Shown piece by piece: positions 9,596-22,299 of a stretch of 64,000 nucleotides of DNA. The translations under genes were made by a program, and so were the position numbers. The notes under the pieces are model-generated. The model searched no databases. It was given only the letters and a program-made list of their open reading frames with translations, and was not told the DNA's origin. Positions within the stretch are counted from its first letter, which is position 1. The number at the start of each line of letters is the position of its first letter. The stretch comes from Hypoxylon rubiginosum (taxonomy: Eukaryota > Ascomycota > Sordariomycetes > Xylariales > Hypoxylaceae), in assembly GCA_902806565.1 (NCBI GenBank), contig CADCXA010000042.1, positions 310,001 through 374,000 of the forward strand. Direction: 5' to 3'.

Positions 9596-10526
9596 TCTGT
9601 CCTTTTAAGTCCGGATTACGGTCGGGTTTGGGCTTCTCTTTGTTTTTTAAGTAAGGTGCCGTCGTGATGTGATATTCAGGTCCCAGCGAATAAGATGTGA
9701 GTTGACAAAGAGTTGGGTATGGTGTGGCTGATCGCAACAAATTGCGATAGGATGAACTTGAGATTTTTTTTTAAAAGTACACCTCTAAACGAACATATTC
9801 AATTAAACCTCACACAGTTGGGATATCTCTTTGACTTTGACTGGAGTACTTGACTTTCTGTAGGTATGATAAATTAATTCTAATATATATCTACTCATTA
9901 TGAAAATAAAACTAAGATTGGATAATCCATTGAGTGATACGTAAAATTTTAGGCCTCAAATGCGACTGTGATAAACCGTAGATACATTTCTCAACTTCGC
10001 AACCTGCATAAATGTCATGAATTTACATAAGCAAAGAGAGGCGTCGTCATTGAATCGTTTCCTCGGTTGTCATCACGTGAATTGGAGGGCAGCAGGACAG
10101 CAGGGCAGCGGTACCTAGCAGGGCAAGCGTGGCAGAAGTGGCTTACGCTCTCCACCCTAGGCAGCCCCAGGGAAGGAAGTTAGGGAAGTTAGGAACAGAT
10201 TGTGCAGGACCCAGGACCTTGATTCGTTTTTGGCCTGGTGAGCTCATGCGCCCACACCCACACTTACACTAAGGGAGAACCGTCGGACTGCATTATCTGG
10301 CAACATAATGGATTCTCTTTCTGCCTCTTGAATCTAAACGAAAAACCTGTCAACCATCCTGTCCTTCTATTATTCGAGCCGTTGCCAACATTCCTAGCTG
10401 GCCTAGAGAGCCCAATGCCACCTGGCATCTAAGCTAATTCCCCCTTAAAAAAGAAAAACCCCCTTTCCACTATCACGATTCGACCCGACTTGGACTGCCC
10501 CTCAACATCGGTCAAGTCAAGTCAAC
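9596..10526. promoter_or_regulatory. Divergent upstream region of the RRM gene and SEC31
   Basis: The left part is AT-rich. The right part has a direct-repeat-like CAGCAGGACAGCAGGGCAGC stretch near 10091-10112 and a pyrimidine-rich leader running to the SEC31 ATG. The interval includes both 5' UTRs. No gene is seen. Confidence 0.5.
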
Positions 10527-13500
10527 ATGGTCAGACTGCGCGAGATCTCGCGCACGGCCGCCTTTGCATGGTCGCCTGGTGCCGAAAAGCCATTAATTGT
10601 CACCGGAACCCGAGCTGGAGCTGTGGATGCCGACTTCTCTGATGAGACAAAGCTCGAGCTGTGGGATTTGAGCCTAGACAGTTCAGAACAAGGGCTTGAG
10701 CTCCAACCCATCGCCAGTATCGCCGCCGATTCCAGGTAAATACCCACGGCGATTATGCTAAGGGGATGCGGAACTTTACTAACATGCTACTGCTAGGTTC
10801 TACGATATTGCCTGGGGCCAACCCTCCGAAGACCACCCAGAGGGCATCATCGCTGGTGCTCTTGAGAATGGATCACTCGATCTTTGGGATGCCGAGAAGC
10901 TCATCGCTGGCGAATCCGACGCTCTAATATCGCGAACGACGAAGCATTCCGGCGCTGTCAAGGCTCTACAGTTTAATCCTCTAAGACCCCAGATCCTAGC
11001 TACCGCCGGTGCTAAGGGAGAACTCTTTATCTACGATGTACACGACCCCTCGAACGCTTTCCGACTTGGTACTGCTGCGGCCCATGATTTGGAATGTGTA
11101 GCATGGAACACGAAAGTTGCCCATATTTTGGCAACAGGAGGTTCTGGCGGTTTTGTCACCGTGTGGGATTTAAAGACGAAGAAGGCATCACTGACACTCA
11201 ACAATAACCGAAAGCCCGTCAGTTCTATTGCGTGGGACCCTAACAATTCTACGAAACTATTGACTGCCACACCCGACGATACGACTCCCGTTATTTTACT
11301 ATGGGACTTGAGAAACTCCAATGCGCCGGAGAGAACGCTTCAAGGACATGAGCAAGGTGTCTTGTCGGTGTCTTGGTGTCAGCAGGATGGCGATATCTTG
11401 ATATCTTGTGGCAAGGATAATAGAACTTTAGTCTGGAACCCGCAGACGGGCGAGCGTTACGGAGAATTTCCCGAGGTTACTAACTGGACATTCCTTACCC
11501 GGTTCCATCCTCACAACCCGAACCTCTCAGCTACAGCCTCGTTCGATGGGAAAATTACCGTGCAGACACTCCAAAACACGAACCCCTCTGCTGTACAGAG
11601 CACGACCCAGACCAACCTGGACGGCGAAGATTTCTTCACCCAAGCCCAGAGGCAGCCTCAGGGTGCGGCCTTCTCCTTGGCGAAGGCTCCAAAATGGCTC
11701 GAAACTCCTGTTGGAGTTTCATTTGGATTTGGCGGAAAGCTCATTATTTTCAGGCAAAACCACACGCAGCCCGGCCAGAAGCGTTCTTCTAGGATCCAGA
11801 TCTCCCAATTTTCTGTCGATTCGGACATTGGCACCGCCACCGAGAAGTTTGAAGAGTCGCTAAAATCAGGAGATGTTACCGCTATATGTGAATCACACAT
11901 CGAGCAGGCAAAGACGGATGAAGAAAAGGCCGACTGGCGTGTTTTAGAAACCTTGCTCACTGAAAATCCGCGAAAGCAAATAGTCGACTACTTGGGATTC
12001 AATGAGGACGAAGCGAAGGAGGAATCAACCAACGGTGTAGCCGAAGAAGATGCCGATGCTAAGGAGGCTGAACCCGCGAAGTCAAGTTTAGAAGTAAAGG
12101 GGCATAAGAAGCGCATTTCAACTTTCTTCTCAGACGGAACAGAAGGCGACGGCGAAGATTTCTTGGCGAGTCTCTCGGCTACGAAGGGTGCTAAAACAGA
12201 CAACCCCTTCCATCTATTTGGTGAGGAAGATTCCTCCGTCGAGAAGCAAATTACGAAAGCTTTGATGTTGGGACGATTTGAGAATGCAACCGAAATTTGC
12301 TTGAAAGAAGGCCGGATGGCGGATGCCTTCATGATTGCAAACTGCGGTGGAAAGGAGCTTGTTGACAAGGTCCAGTCTACGTACCTATCTCAGAAAACTG
12401 GCATGCCTAGCTACCTACGACTTCTCGGTTCTGTTATAGTCAAGAATCTATGGGACGTGGTTTACAATGCGGACCTAGCTGACTGGAAAGAGACTATGGT
12501 GACGCTCTGCACCTTTGCGGATCCCACCGAATTCCCAGATCTATGCGAGGCATTGGGTGACCGCATTTTCGAATCGGGATCAAGAAAGGACGCATCTTTC
12601 TGCTATTTGGTTGGTTCCAAACTCGAGAAGGTTGTAGATATCTGGGTTGCCGAACTCGAGGAAGCCGAGAAAGCTGGTCTCGCCGAAGCTGATGATTCTA
12701 CCTTTTCTATCCATGCCAGATCTCTGCAACACTTTATTGAGAAAGTCACGGTGTTCCGCCATGTGACGAAGTTCCGAGATTCTGAGACAAGCCTTCTTTC
12801 TGGCTGGAAGCTTTCTTCACTTTATGACAAGTACATCGAATACGCGGACATTGTTGCTGCACATGGCCAGCTTGAAATTGCCCAGAAATACCTGGGTCTT
12901 TTGCCATCGAAGTATGCTGCTGCTGATATGGCACGTGAGCGTGTGCAGTTGGCGACGAAGAGGGCAGCCCCTCAGCCTACTGCGAGACAGCCAGTCCCGA
13001 GGCCTGCGGCGACTTCGCGCGTCCCATCTCGAGTAGCACCCTCGGTAGGCTACCAACCACCGCAGCCAGCACCCGGTGTCAGCCCCATCAACCCACCAGT
13101 CAACCCGTATGCGCCTTCGGCAGTCCAGACTCCCGCGTCGAACCCTTACGCTCCGCCCAACGCTGGCAACCCATATGCTCCGCAAGGATACCAACCGTCG
13201 CAACCGCAGCCCGTGCAAACATCTCAGCACCCGGGCTATGGCCCCCCGCCGACATCTTTTGGCGCTCCTCCAAGAACATCAACTCCGTCGACGAAGCCTC
13301 CCCCCAGAGCCTCTGAGGCGGGAAATTGGAACGATGTCCCGATAGTAGCTAAAGCACCTCCCCGGAGAAACACGCCAAGTACGGCTCCTATCACAGCTCC
13401 GTTCCCTAACCAGCCAAACCAGTCGATGCCTCCACCACCGCAGAGTCCCTACGGCTCTCAGCGTGGAATGGCAACACCGCCGCCGCCTCCTCCCAAAGGC

Positions 13501-14403
13501 CCGCCGACCGGAAGGGTAATGTCTCCCCTTGGCGGACCCCCGCAAGCTGGTCATATAGCGCCACCCCCTCGACCGGGATCGTCTGCAGCACAAACATACG
13601 CACCACCACCCTCTGCCCAAACTCCTGGAGGTGGCTCCGGTTTGCCTCCGCCCCCAATTGGCCATGTTGTACCTAGAATGGCCTCTCCTTACAATCCGCC
13701 ACCGGCAGGTGCTGCTCCCGCGAGCCGATATGCCCCGGCCCAAACGTCTCAGTCGTTTAGCAATCCCCAGCAGCTAGGCGTCGCACCACCTCCTAACGCT
13801 GGACGGATTCCTCCGCCGAACCCGTATGCTCCACCTCCCCAGACGACACCTCACAGCCAGTACGCCGCGTCTCCTTATGGTGCACCACCAGCGCAGCAAG
13901 GACCGCCCTCGGCCGGGCCCCCGTCGTCGAGCGGTGGTCCGCCACCTGCAGTATCCCCTGCTCCTCCTCCGCCACGGGCCGCAGCACCGCAAAAGGCCAG
14001 ACACCCCGCAGGTGATCGGTCTCATATTCCTCCCGGGGCTCAGCAGTTAGTCGACATACTTAGCCGCGACATGCAGAGGGTAGCTAGCAAGGCGCCAGCT
14101 ACGTTCGCTCCTCAGGTCAAGGACACACAGAAGCGCCTCGGCCTCCTATTCGACCATCTTAACAACGAGGAGCTGGTGCAGCCGGATACTATCGAGCAAT
14201 TGACTAAGCTTGCTCAAGCGGTCGAGGCCAAAGACTTTGCCGAGGCGCACCGGCTTCAGGTGGAGATCCAGCGGGACAAGACAGATGAATGCGGCAATTG
14301 GATGGTACGTGTGATACCCACTGATATAGTCTAAGTACGTTCACTAATGAAGCAACAGGTCGGTGTTAAACGGTTAGTCCAGATGAGCAAGGTTACGAAC
14401 TAG
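10527..14403 (+). CDS. sec31: SEC31, outer COPII coat protein
   Basis: Three exons, 10527-10735, 10797-14304 and 14359-14403, give 1253 residues. The first intron has a CTAAC-type branch site. An N-terminal seven-bladed WD40 propeller spans about residues 1-370 (units such as [20 protein letters not shown] and [13 protein letters not shown]). An acidic linker and the alpha-solenoid that dimerises Sec31 lie at about 530-770. A long Pro/Gln-rich disordered region with repeated NPYAP motifs spans about 790-1140 and should bind Sec23 and stimulate Sar1 GTP hydrolysis. The C-terminal ~110 residues ([20 protein letters not shown] on) are the SRA1-like helical domain. With Sec13 it forms the cage of ER-export vesicles. 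The final exon replaces a frame that would otherwise end VRVIPTDIV with [14 protein letters not shown], as in family members. Confidence 0.95.
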
Positions 14404-15320
14404 TAGAAGTAGGATCACGCCGAGATGATTGCCCGTCTTTTTGACATCAACCAACATACAGCATAGGTCGGATGGTGTAGATGATGAGTAGTAAACCTGC
14501 CCATGAGTATTTTGTAGAGTGGTTACATCAGTAGGGTAGCCCACAGAAATAAAAAATGTCGTGATAATACCTACCTACCTTACCTACCTAAGCCAAGAAA
14601 TATCTTTACGCGCTTAGCACGCGCTCTTTGCTAAATTGCCAAATTAATATTCTTAGGACGCGGTGAGACGCGTCTTCCTGCATAGAGTGATTTCTAATTC
14701 AAGATACCAGGTGAGTCAGAGTAGATAGCCTATCTCAAAGACGAGGCTACGGCAGTCTGGTATCACCAATGTGGTTACACGAGGTCCATCTTCAAAGAAT
14801 GTAACGGGAGCTGTGCCCAATTGGAATTCCGCCGTAAGGTACGGCGACGGAGCTACGCGGACTTTATGCACGATAGGGGTAATTAGGGGATAAGGGAGAT
14901 TGATAAGTGTTGATATTGTGTCTTGGCAGGGGACCTATTGAGTCATGCCTTAGGTAACAGCCTGCTAATTCATCGTGGTGATGGTTTCAAAGCTGGCTTT
15001 TACGGGGTTTACATGCGTCTAAGCTACCCATTGCTTGGTATGGGCAGTTGACTGTGAAAATCTACGATGCTATGGGTTACCTTTTTGTTTCCAATGGCTA
15101 TATCCGTGCGGCTGGCTGTAGGCTCGCATCAGGATGATCATGATGACGAGAGACGTCGGGATATAAAGAGGACGCGATGGTTCCTGCGAATCGATGAAGT
15201 AGAGACATAGAGAGACAGAACATTAAGCAAGAGCAAGAAAAATAGAGGAAATATTACATTCAGACACACCTATCCCTTGATCTAGAATAAATCGATAACC
15301 AAGTCCTTCAACACTCCAAG
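14404..15320. other. Intergenic with a CCTA-rich tract
   Basis: It begins with the SEC31 3' UTR. CCTACCTACC/TTACCTACCTAAG-like sequence at 14569-14591 is the densest copy of the intergenic TTAGGTAGG motif (reverse orientation). The right end, about 15170-15320, should hold the promoter and leader of the dehydrogenase gene. No gene is seen. Confidence 0.6.
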
Positions 15321-16336
15321 ATGGAAGGGCCCGCTCCGAAACCGTATAACTTGCCAGCCGACGCTGTGTGGTTCAGTAAGTCCAATATCGTGTTCTAAGG
15401 CCGATATACAATGATTCTTACCACAAACCAAAAGTCACCGGCTGCTCCTCTGGCATCGGGCAAGCCTTAGCCCACCACATCGCCACGACGTTTCCGTCCC
15501 AGCGCGTGGTCGCCACAGCCCGCAACCCGACGTCCCTCTCTGCACCCGAAATCCCGAACGGACCTAATGTGCTGAAGCTAGCGCTGGACGTCGCGTCGCC
15601 GCCGTCCATCGACGCCGCCTTTGATGAAGCCCTAGCGCGCTTCGGCCGCGTCGACGTCGTCGTCAACAACGCGGGCTACTCGCTCATGGGCGACGCCGAG
15701 GCCTCGCCGGCCGGCAACGCGGACGCGCGGACGATGCTGGACACCAACTTCTGGGGCGCGGTGGACGTCATGAAGCGCGCCCTCTCCATCTTCCGAGACA
15801 CGAACCCTCAAACCGGACAAGTCGGCGGCGTGATCGTCAACGTGAGCAGCATGGGCGGGATCCTAGGCTCGCCGGGGAGCGCGTACTACCACGCGTCCAA
15901 GTTCGCGCTCGAGGGCTTCGCCGAGTCCGCGGCCAAGGAGCTGAAGCCCGAGTGGGGGATCCACGTGTGCAACGTCGAGCCGGGCGGCGTGCAGACGCGG
16001 TACGCGACGTCGTCGCTGAAGCTGCTCGAGCCGCGGCACCCGGCGTACGCGGGGGGCGCGACGGACGCGATGCTGGGGTTCATCGGGAACCGCGAGGCGC
16101 ACAAGGTGTTCGCGCGCCCGGAGAGCGTGGCCGTGGCCGTGTGCGAGATCGTGGGGGGTGGCGGTGGCGAAGGGAAGAGGAGGAGGATCCCGATGCGGGT
16201 GCCGCTCGGTAGCGACGCGTACGGGCTGATCAGGCAGAAGATCGAGAGGCAGCTGCAGGATATGGAGGAGTTCAAGGAGCTGAGCTGCTCTATGGGCGAT
16301 CCTAAGTTGGACCACGTGACGAATCTTGTGGGATAA
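15321..16336 (+). CDS. Short-chain dehydrogenase/reductase (classical SDR)
   Basis: Two exons, 15321-15375 and 15435-16336, give 318 residues. The 59-base intron splits the cofactor motif and restores I19-T-G-C-S-S-G-I-G27, the TGxxxGxG nucleotide-binding loop of a Rossmann fold. NNAGYS follows at about residue 90. The catalytic Y170xxxK174 sits in SAYYHASKFALEGFAESAAK, with a Ser in the preceding NVSSMGG segment. EPGGVQTRYA is the usual post-catalytic loop. It is therefore an NAD(P)H-dependent oxidoreductase with a complete catalytic set. The substrate cannot be told; the sequence resembles the broad retinol dehydrogenase/oxidoreductase-like fungal SDRs. Exon 2 is GC-rich with G/C third positions, producing long antisense frames that I do not accept as genes. 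No signal peptide. Confidence 0.88.
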
Positions 16337-16610
16337 AGGGGTCCTTGGGTTGGTTCTTTCAATGGGTAATAGATAGATAGATAATTGTGATAGGTTGGCA
16401 AGCGTTCATTGTCTCTTCCTTGTTGAGGATATTTAGAAACCAATGGCACATGTATAACATATGATAATTGCCATCTTCAGAGTGATCGCAAATTCGATTA
16501 TTGTCAGTACGCCTAACTATGTAAATGCTAACGCCATACTCCGTCACCGCTATGGAATGGCCTGGTTAATTATTTTGTCCGTGGGTATCATTGGCATTTC
16601 TCGACGTAGT

Positions 16611-17459
16611 TTATTTGCCCTCCTCGTCGTCAGACGAGCTCATAAACTCGTCATCCTCGTCAAACCCGGCAAAGGCTCTTGTCAGAGGCTTCTTGGCCGG
16701 CGCATTCGCATTCGCAGGCGGAGTGGGAGCTTTAGAACTGCCGGACGCCTCGGATTCCCCTTCTCCGCTTGACGACTCTTCCATATCCTCCGCCGAAGTC
16801 GAGCCATGCGACGTGCCGAGCATATTGTCCTTGTAGTTTCCGGCCTTGATGGCAGCGAGAACCGCTTCGCGCGTCTTCTCGCTCGCCTCCTCCTTATCCT
16901 CGACCCACTTGCCGTCCAGTCGGCCCTTGGTGCTATTTCTGATCTCGTGTTCTTTCTCGTCCGCGGCGTCGACGATCTGCTGCCACCTCTCGCGGCGCTT
17001 CTCCTTCTCCTTCTGCTCCATCTCCGGCTTGATGGCCAGGTACTCGGCCAGCGCCTTTGCCTCGTTCACCGTGCGCAACCGGCGTCCGTCGAGGTTCCTG
17101 CTAGATCCGTTTTCGTCGCCCCGGTTCTTCTTCTTCTTGGACGACATGCGGCCGCCGGCTGCTCGAAGCTGGGAGCCGAAACCACCCTTGCCGCCGCATA
17201 GCGGAAGTGATAGCCGCAGCGAGACGAATGCGTCATCGTCGTGGCAGAGATCGGAAACAGGGGTGGTAGAGTTGGGAAGAAGCTGTCTGTTGGATAGCGT
17301 GGTCAGAATGAGCCGCGCATCCGTCTGTGGTAATCGGGTTTCGATTCGGTGGTGTAGGTCGGAGAAAGTGGTGGTGGGAGGAACAGGAAATGATAGAGTA
17401 GGAGGTAGGCCTAAGCCTGAGAATGTGGTAACGAAGACGTTGATATTTTTAGGCGCCAT
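16611..17459 (-). CDS. sde2: SDE2, intron-specific splicing and telomere-silencing factor
   Basis: 282 residues from the ATG at 17459. The frame extends further upstream, but the ubiquitin-like domain begins at this Met ([12 protein letters not shown]). The hallmark is [20 protein letters not shown] at residues 88-106. In S. pombe, Sde2 is made as a ubiquitin-fold precursor cut after the GG by Ubp5/Ubp15, freeing an N-terminal Lys. Here the cut would fall between G90 and K91. Mature Sde2 joins the spliceosome and promotes splicing of selected introns, and is needed for telomeric silencing. The rest is Lys/Arg-rich helix (residues 125-175) and a Ser/Asp/Glu-rich tail ending [14 protein letters not shown]. 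It is head-to-head with eS10. The diagnostic motif is intact, so the call is firm. Confidence 0.92.
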   Translation of the reverse strand: MAPKNINVFVTTFSGLGLPPTLSFPVPPTTTFSDLHHRIETRLPQTDARLILTTLSNRQLLPNSTTPVSDLCHDDDAFVSLRLSLPLCGGKGGFGSQLRAAGGRMSSKKKKNRGDENGSSRNLDGRRLRTVNEAKALAEYLAIKPEMEQKEKEKRRERWQQIVDAADEKEHEIRNSTKGRLDGKWVEDKEEASEKTREAVLAAIKAGNYKDNMLGTSHGSTSAEDMEESSSGEGESEASGSSKAPTPPANANAPAKKPLTRAFAGFDEDDEFMSSSDDEEGK

Positions 17460-17863
17460 GATGCCTGCTTCGTGTTGAGGTGTAATGAGTGGAGGAAGCG
17501 CTCGCCAGAATCGCTGTCGTGTAGGATCGAAGATGTCGAAAGTTTGAAGTTGAAGGGCTAAAGAACAATGCCGACGGCAAATCATAACCATGGAACAGGG
17601 GACGAATGCGCCTTATCTTATCGCCGATTGAATCACTAGCCACAAATTAACAACCTTGGATATGTGGCTAAGCATAACTATGCACAGACCAGCTCAGTTT
17701 CCTAGCGTCGCTTCTATCCCCACCATAGGGTTTCCGCGCACAACCAAAAATTCCCAGACCTTCAATTCCATCGCAAAAAGTGTCAACCAGCCTGTCGACC
17801 TCTCATCAACCACGTCCACCCACTCCCAACATCAACATCTTGTCACCATAACCAACCGCCAAG
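17460..17863. promoter_or_regulatory. Divergent promoter of sde2 and rps10
   Basis: These 404 bases separate the start codons of SDE2 and ribosomal protein eS10. The sequence near 17720-17860 is C/T- and CA-rich (CACCATAGGG, TCATCAACCACGTCCACC), as is common in ribosomal-protein leaders of filamentous fungi. No TATA element is obvious. Confidence 0.5.
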
Positions 17864-18516
17864 ATGCTGATTCCGAAGGCTGACCGCAAGAAGATCCACG
17901 AGGTTAGAAAATGAACAAATTTCGATATTCTCGGACGCGAATGATGGAACTAACATTTCTTGTTTGTACAGTACCTCTTCCGAGAGGGCGTGCTAGTCGC
18001 AAAGAAGGACTTCAACCTTCCTAAGCACCCCGATGTCGACACCAAGAACCTCTTCGTCGTCAAGGCCCTCCAGTCCCTGAACTCCCGCGGCTACGTCAAG
18101 ACCCAATTCTCCTGGCAATACTACTACTACACCCTCACCCCCGAGGGTCTCGATTACCTCCGTGAATGGCTCCACCTCCCCGCCGAGATTGTTCCTGCTA
18201 CACACATCAAGCAACAGCGATCGCATGCTCCTCCCCGAGGCATGATGGGCGATGGCGAGCGTGAGCGACGACCGTTCGGCCGTGGCCGTGGTGGTGACCG
18301 TGGAGATCGTGGCGACCGTGGCGACCGCGAGGGTGGCTACCGAAGACGTGATGCTGGTGAGGGCAAGGAGGGCGGTGCTCCTGGTGAATTCAACCCTCAA
18401 TTGTGAGTTTCCTCCCTTTTGAGCAATAGTGGATTCCCCATAGTATTTCCCTATACTGACTACGTTTTAATAGCCGTGGTGGATTCGGTCGTGGCCGTGG
18501 CGCTCCTCCCTCGTAA
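17864..18516 (+). CDS. rps10: Cytosolic ribosomal protein eS10
   Basis: Three exons, 17864-17902 ([13 protein letters not shown]), 17972-18402 and 18474-18516, give 170 residues. The joined start [20 protein letters not shown] is the winged-helix core of eS10. [20 protein letters not shown] and [20 protein letters not shown] complete it (to about residue 95). The tail is an Arg/Gly-rich extension ([16 protein letters not shown]) ending [12 protein letters not shown], typical of fungal and animal eS10 and often arginine-methylated. The protein lies near the head of the 40S subunit. The first intron has gttaga..acag ends with a CTAAC branch site. Without the last intron the frame would stop at once after QL, so the third exon is needed to give the conserved RG tail. 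Confidence 0.96.
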
Positions 18517-20724
18517 GGAAGTGCTTTCTCTACTACTCTGGAAAATCCCTTCGAAGTACATGATAGCCGGCATGGACGTGTACTCTAGGGAATTGGTGCA
18601 CCTGCATAGTCTCGCTTCTACTCGCGTGATAGAAACTCGTGGGGGGGATCTCGGATGCACGGTTGGGAGTTATTAGGAGGCTAAATCCTCGGAAATCGTC
18701 AATGAATTATGGACATGTTTTTCGCCGTGAAGAAACCAAAATTTACCCAAAATGGAGCTACTATATTGGTGAACCAAGTTATTCGAGTGCAAGAGAAGAT
18801 ACCCAATTCGACCAATACCCCTTTTTGGACCAGTATGGGGAGGGACTGACTACGAGTACATAGTGTGGAGGGTAAGGCACATCTCTGTTTCGAGAGTTGA
18901 GATCTGCGAGTCGTGAGTCCAAGACGAGATGGTTGGACATTGAAACCGTCCATTTCCTAGCATGTCCGGTCGTAGCAAGATGTTACATGTAGATGGTCAT
19001 ACGCGCGTAGGTGGCTCTTTAGATATAAAGCGGCGTTCACCGTCCGCTACGCCTGCCTACCTCCTGGAGTAACGACATATAGCCCGAGGATTTCCGCCTT
19101 CCCCCGAATTTACCAACTAGACACTTGATTCTTAGTAATTGTCTTATAAAAATCTCGGCAAGGTATTACAATGCTTACAATATCGGTCTTACAATGGAAG
19201 TAATAGTCGAGCAATATCGATATCGATGTTGCCAAGCTCCATCAAAAACGCCGATTGCCCCTCAGCCGTCTCCGATATCGATCAATTGTTCTATAAAACC
19301 CGAGACTAACCAGACGCAGCTTGCGTAAGTTACAAGTTACCGAGAGCCAACAGATACATATGGCACATGCGGATTTATTCAGATGTTCCCTACTCTAGCC
19401 GCGCACATAAAACACCTATCAAACTAGGGTATCGCCAAGAACTTATATCCTAAGAACGGAGCATTCCGTCGTTAAAATCTTACATGGCACACGACCATAG
19501 AAGCACGCTTGGTCCCGAGGACTTGTCACTAAGCAACCCATGGAAGCTCCTACAAGTGTAGTAATGCTTCCAACAAATTAGGGAGCTCACCGTGAAGGCA
19601 CGGTGTTACCTTTACCCAGTCTTGCAACCCAAGGCCGCGGAGGCCGTTATGTCAGTCGACCTTAACGTGGTATGCCGTATATCACATATCATTCGACAAT
19701 TTTACCAATCGATTTGAGGGGTTATCTTAAGCACTCAGCTGTACATCCCGAACACTAGAGTCAAGCGACAACCGGAAGCGTCCCCGAACGACATGGAGGG
19801 AGGGCTTCAAATAATGGAAATACATCTAACAAACATGGATGATAATAGGCAATACTAATACCATTGGCCTATGGTTCAGTAACACGAACAATACGAATAT
19901 GGGTAGTTCCGTTCAAACACGGAGTTATGGAGCCACCGGCAGTCGGCGTCTGGCCGATACTTTTTTTCTACAGAAGCACGATGACGCCGCAGCAGCCAAG
20001 CCATATGACGTCTGAATCCATTGGGATACTGCAAGTGGACTCTTTTTTTCACATCCTATGAGACCATTCTAGGGACAAGTGTGTCTCTCCAGGCTAGTCA
20101 GCTCCTGCAAGCAGATATTGCTCGAGTGGGGTCAGTGACACTCTCAAATCCCAGTCTATGCTAGAAGAATGTCTTCATGGTAGTCTACGGCACGAGCCCA
20201 GACTGTCCAAGTATACTCTAGTGGGTCTATTTCGTCTATTTCCCGTTAGTCAACCCATCCAGCCCAATCAGCCAGGGTCTGGCTTGTCCGGTCGTCTGCG
20301 AGGTGAACTCATATTCTCCTACATTCTGCTACTGGCGGGGTGTAGGGGGGTAGGTCTGAGCTAATGCCCCTCCTTTGCCCTCCTTCATGGCATGGAGACC
20401 ATGGGATAGCTTTGCAGCAAACGCCTCGTGGGAACCAATCCCATTAGGTCAAGGAACTGTACAGTGTACTATGTATATGTAGGTGCTGGGCTGGTTCTGG
20501 TTCTCTTCCTCCTCTCGAATAAAAAAGACTGCTCTCCCCAACATCTTTGTACATTTCTCCAGCTTCTCCTCTTCAGACTACGTAACTACAAAGAACGCTT
20601 GCCTCGGGTTTGACATACGAACAAACATACCTTACTTGTCTCTGCTTATACGCGTCCTCTCAAACAGCTCCTCTTTAGTATACCCCTCATTACACGATAG
20701 ACCTTGTGTCCCTCACAGAACAAG
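18517..20724. other. 2.2-kb intergenic region, no gene recognised
   Basis: The left end is the eS10 3' UTR and the right end the leader of the dehydrogenase gene. Only short random frames are present, with no splice-joined coding signal and no transposon protein. Composition is unremarkable. A GATATCGATATCGATG palindromic cluster lies near 19216-19230. Confidence 0.55.
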
Positions 20725-22299
20725 ATGGCTTCACTCCCAAAGACCATGAAGGCTCTCAGGTAAGTTTCACTGTTCCAATTGAAGCTTCAAGACGAGCATA
20801 TTGTGACGGTGGAGCTCAATAGAGCCCTCCGAGTCTACCAACCCTTTTGCGTACATAGCCCACTAACATCTACGTCTTTCGTTAGATATGAGAAGCCAGA
20901 AGACTGGAGCATCGTCCAAGTCCCACTACCCAAGCTACGACCTGGTGATGTCTTAGTCAAGGTCAAGGTAAGTCAATTCACCTCTCCCATTGTAATTCCA
21001 CCAACCGTAATAACACGGTTTATTGTAGGCCTGCGGTGTTTGCGGTACCGACTTGCACATTCACGAGGGAGAATTCATCGCCGAGTTTCCTCTCATTCCT
21101 GGCCATGAGACCATTGGCGAGGTCGTCGGTAAGATGAGCAATTGTATTAGCATAACGCGTAGTAGGACACTGACAATCGTTAGCATTCTCCGACGACGTA
21201 AAGGGCTTCAAGATTGGCGACCGTGTCGCCGCCGACAACTCAGAACTTTGCGGCCACTGGTAAGTCCAAGCATCCTATTGTGTCCTCAGTTATGGGGAAT
21301 GTGGCTGACTCGCGTTTCGAAGCTTCTACTGCCGAAGAGGCCAGGAACTACTCTGCGAGGACTTCAAGGCTCACGGTGTCCTGGGATTGGATGGTGGCTT
21401 CGCCGAATACGTACGTATTTCGAATCCTTTACATAATCCCCAATTGCCTAACTCGTTTACCCGGAAATGTAGGCATCCTACACACAAGGCCGCCTATTCA
21501 AGATCAACAACCTCAGCGATGTTGATGCCACCCTAATCGAGCCCGCCTCCTGCGCTATGCACGGTTTAGAGAAGATCGCCCCTAAGGCTGGTTCTCACGC
21601 TCTGCTGATCGGTGCTGGTCCTACTGGTCTCATGATGGCTCAGTTCTTGTACGTATAGCAAGCTACGACTCCTCTCGGAACGTGTGATTGACTGTCTTCA
21701 ATAGGAAGAACAGCGGTGTTTCGCAATTGACCATTGCTGCCCCCGAAGGTTCCAAGATGGAACTAGCTAAGAGCCTCGACGCCGCCGACTTCTACATTCC
21801 TCTATCCCGATCAAACCCTGCTCCCCAATGGGAACAGATCAAGAAGGACAACCCCTATGGCTTCGATATCGGTACGTGAAGAGCATACACTAGGCGAAGT
21901 GCAACAAATATTAACGAAGATATAGTCGTGGAAGCTAGTGGTAGCTCCAAGGTTCTCGAGGATGCTATCAACTACGTCCGCCGAGGAGGCAAGCTTGTCT
22001 GCTACGGTGTCTACCCCGGCTCTGCCCGCGTCACTTGGGCGCCATCTAAGATCTTCGGTGATGGTAAGTAGTGTGATAGTTTCGGTTTTAGGGAAGCTGG
22101 CTAACTCGAACTAGAAATCACCATCATCGGTTCCTTCTCCGAGACTTACATGTTCCCCGCTACTGTCGACTACCTAGATAGTGGCAAGGTGAAGACCAAG
22201 GGTATCGTCAACAAGGTCTTCAAGCTCGAACAATGGGGCGAGGCTCTTGAGAGCATCCGAAACAAGTCGGCTATCAAGGCTGCCATCGTTTTCGACTAA
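20725..22299 (+). CDS. Zinc-dependent medium-chain dehydrogenase, D-arabinitol dehydrogenase type
   Basis: Nine exons give 348 residues: 20725-20759, 20886-20967, 21029-21128, 21184-21259, 21323-21410, 21473-21648, 21705-21871, 21926-22063 and 22115-22299. Every intron has gt..ag ends and every junction keeps phase. The protein starts [12 protein letters not shown] after a short leader. It carries the catalytic zinc site [10 protein letters not shown] (C, then GHE in [10 protein letters not shown]), a structural zinc cysteine set ([15 protein letters not shown]), and the Rossmann motif [13 protein letters not shown]. Family members oxidise polyols such as D-arabinitol or sorbitol with NAD(P)+. 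The [16 protein letters not shown] segment is closest, in my memory, to the ARD1-type D-arabinitol dehydrogenases of fungi. The exact polyol is not decidable here. Eight introns in 1.6 kb make it the most intron-rich gene of the window. Confidence 0.87.
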
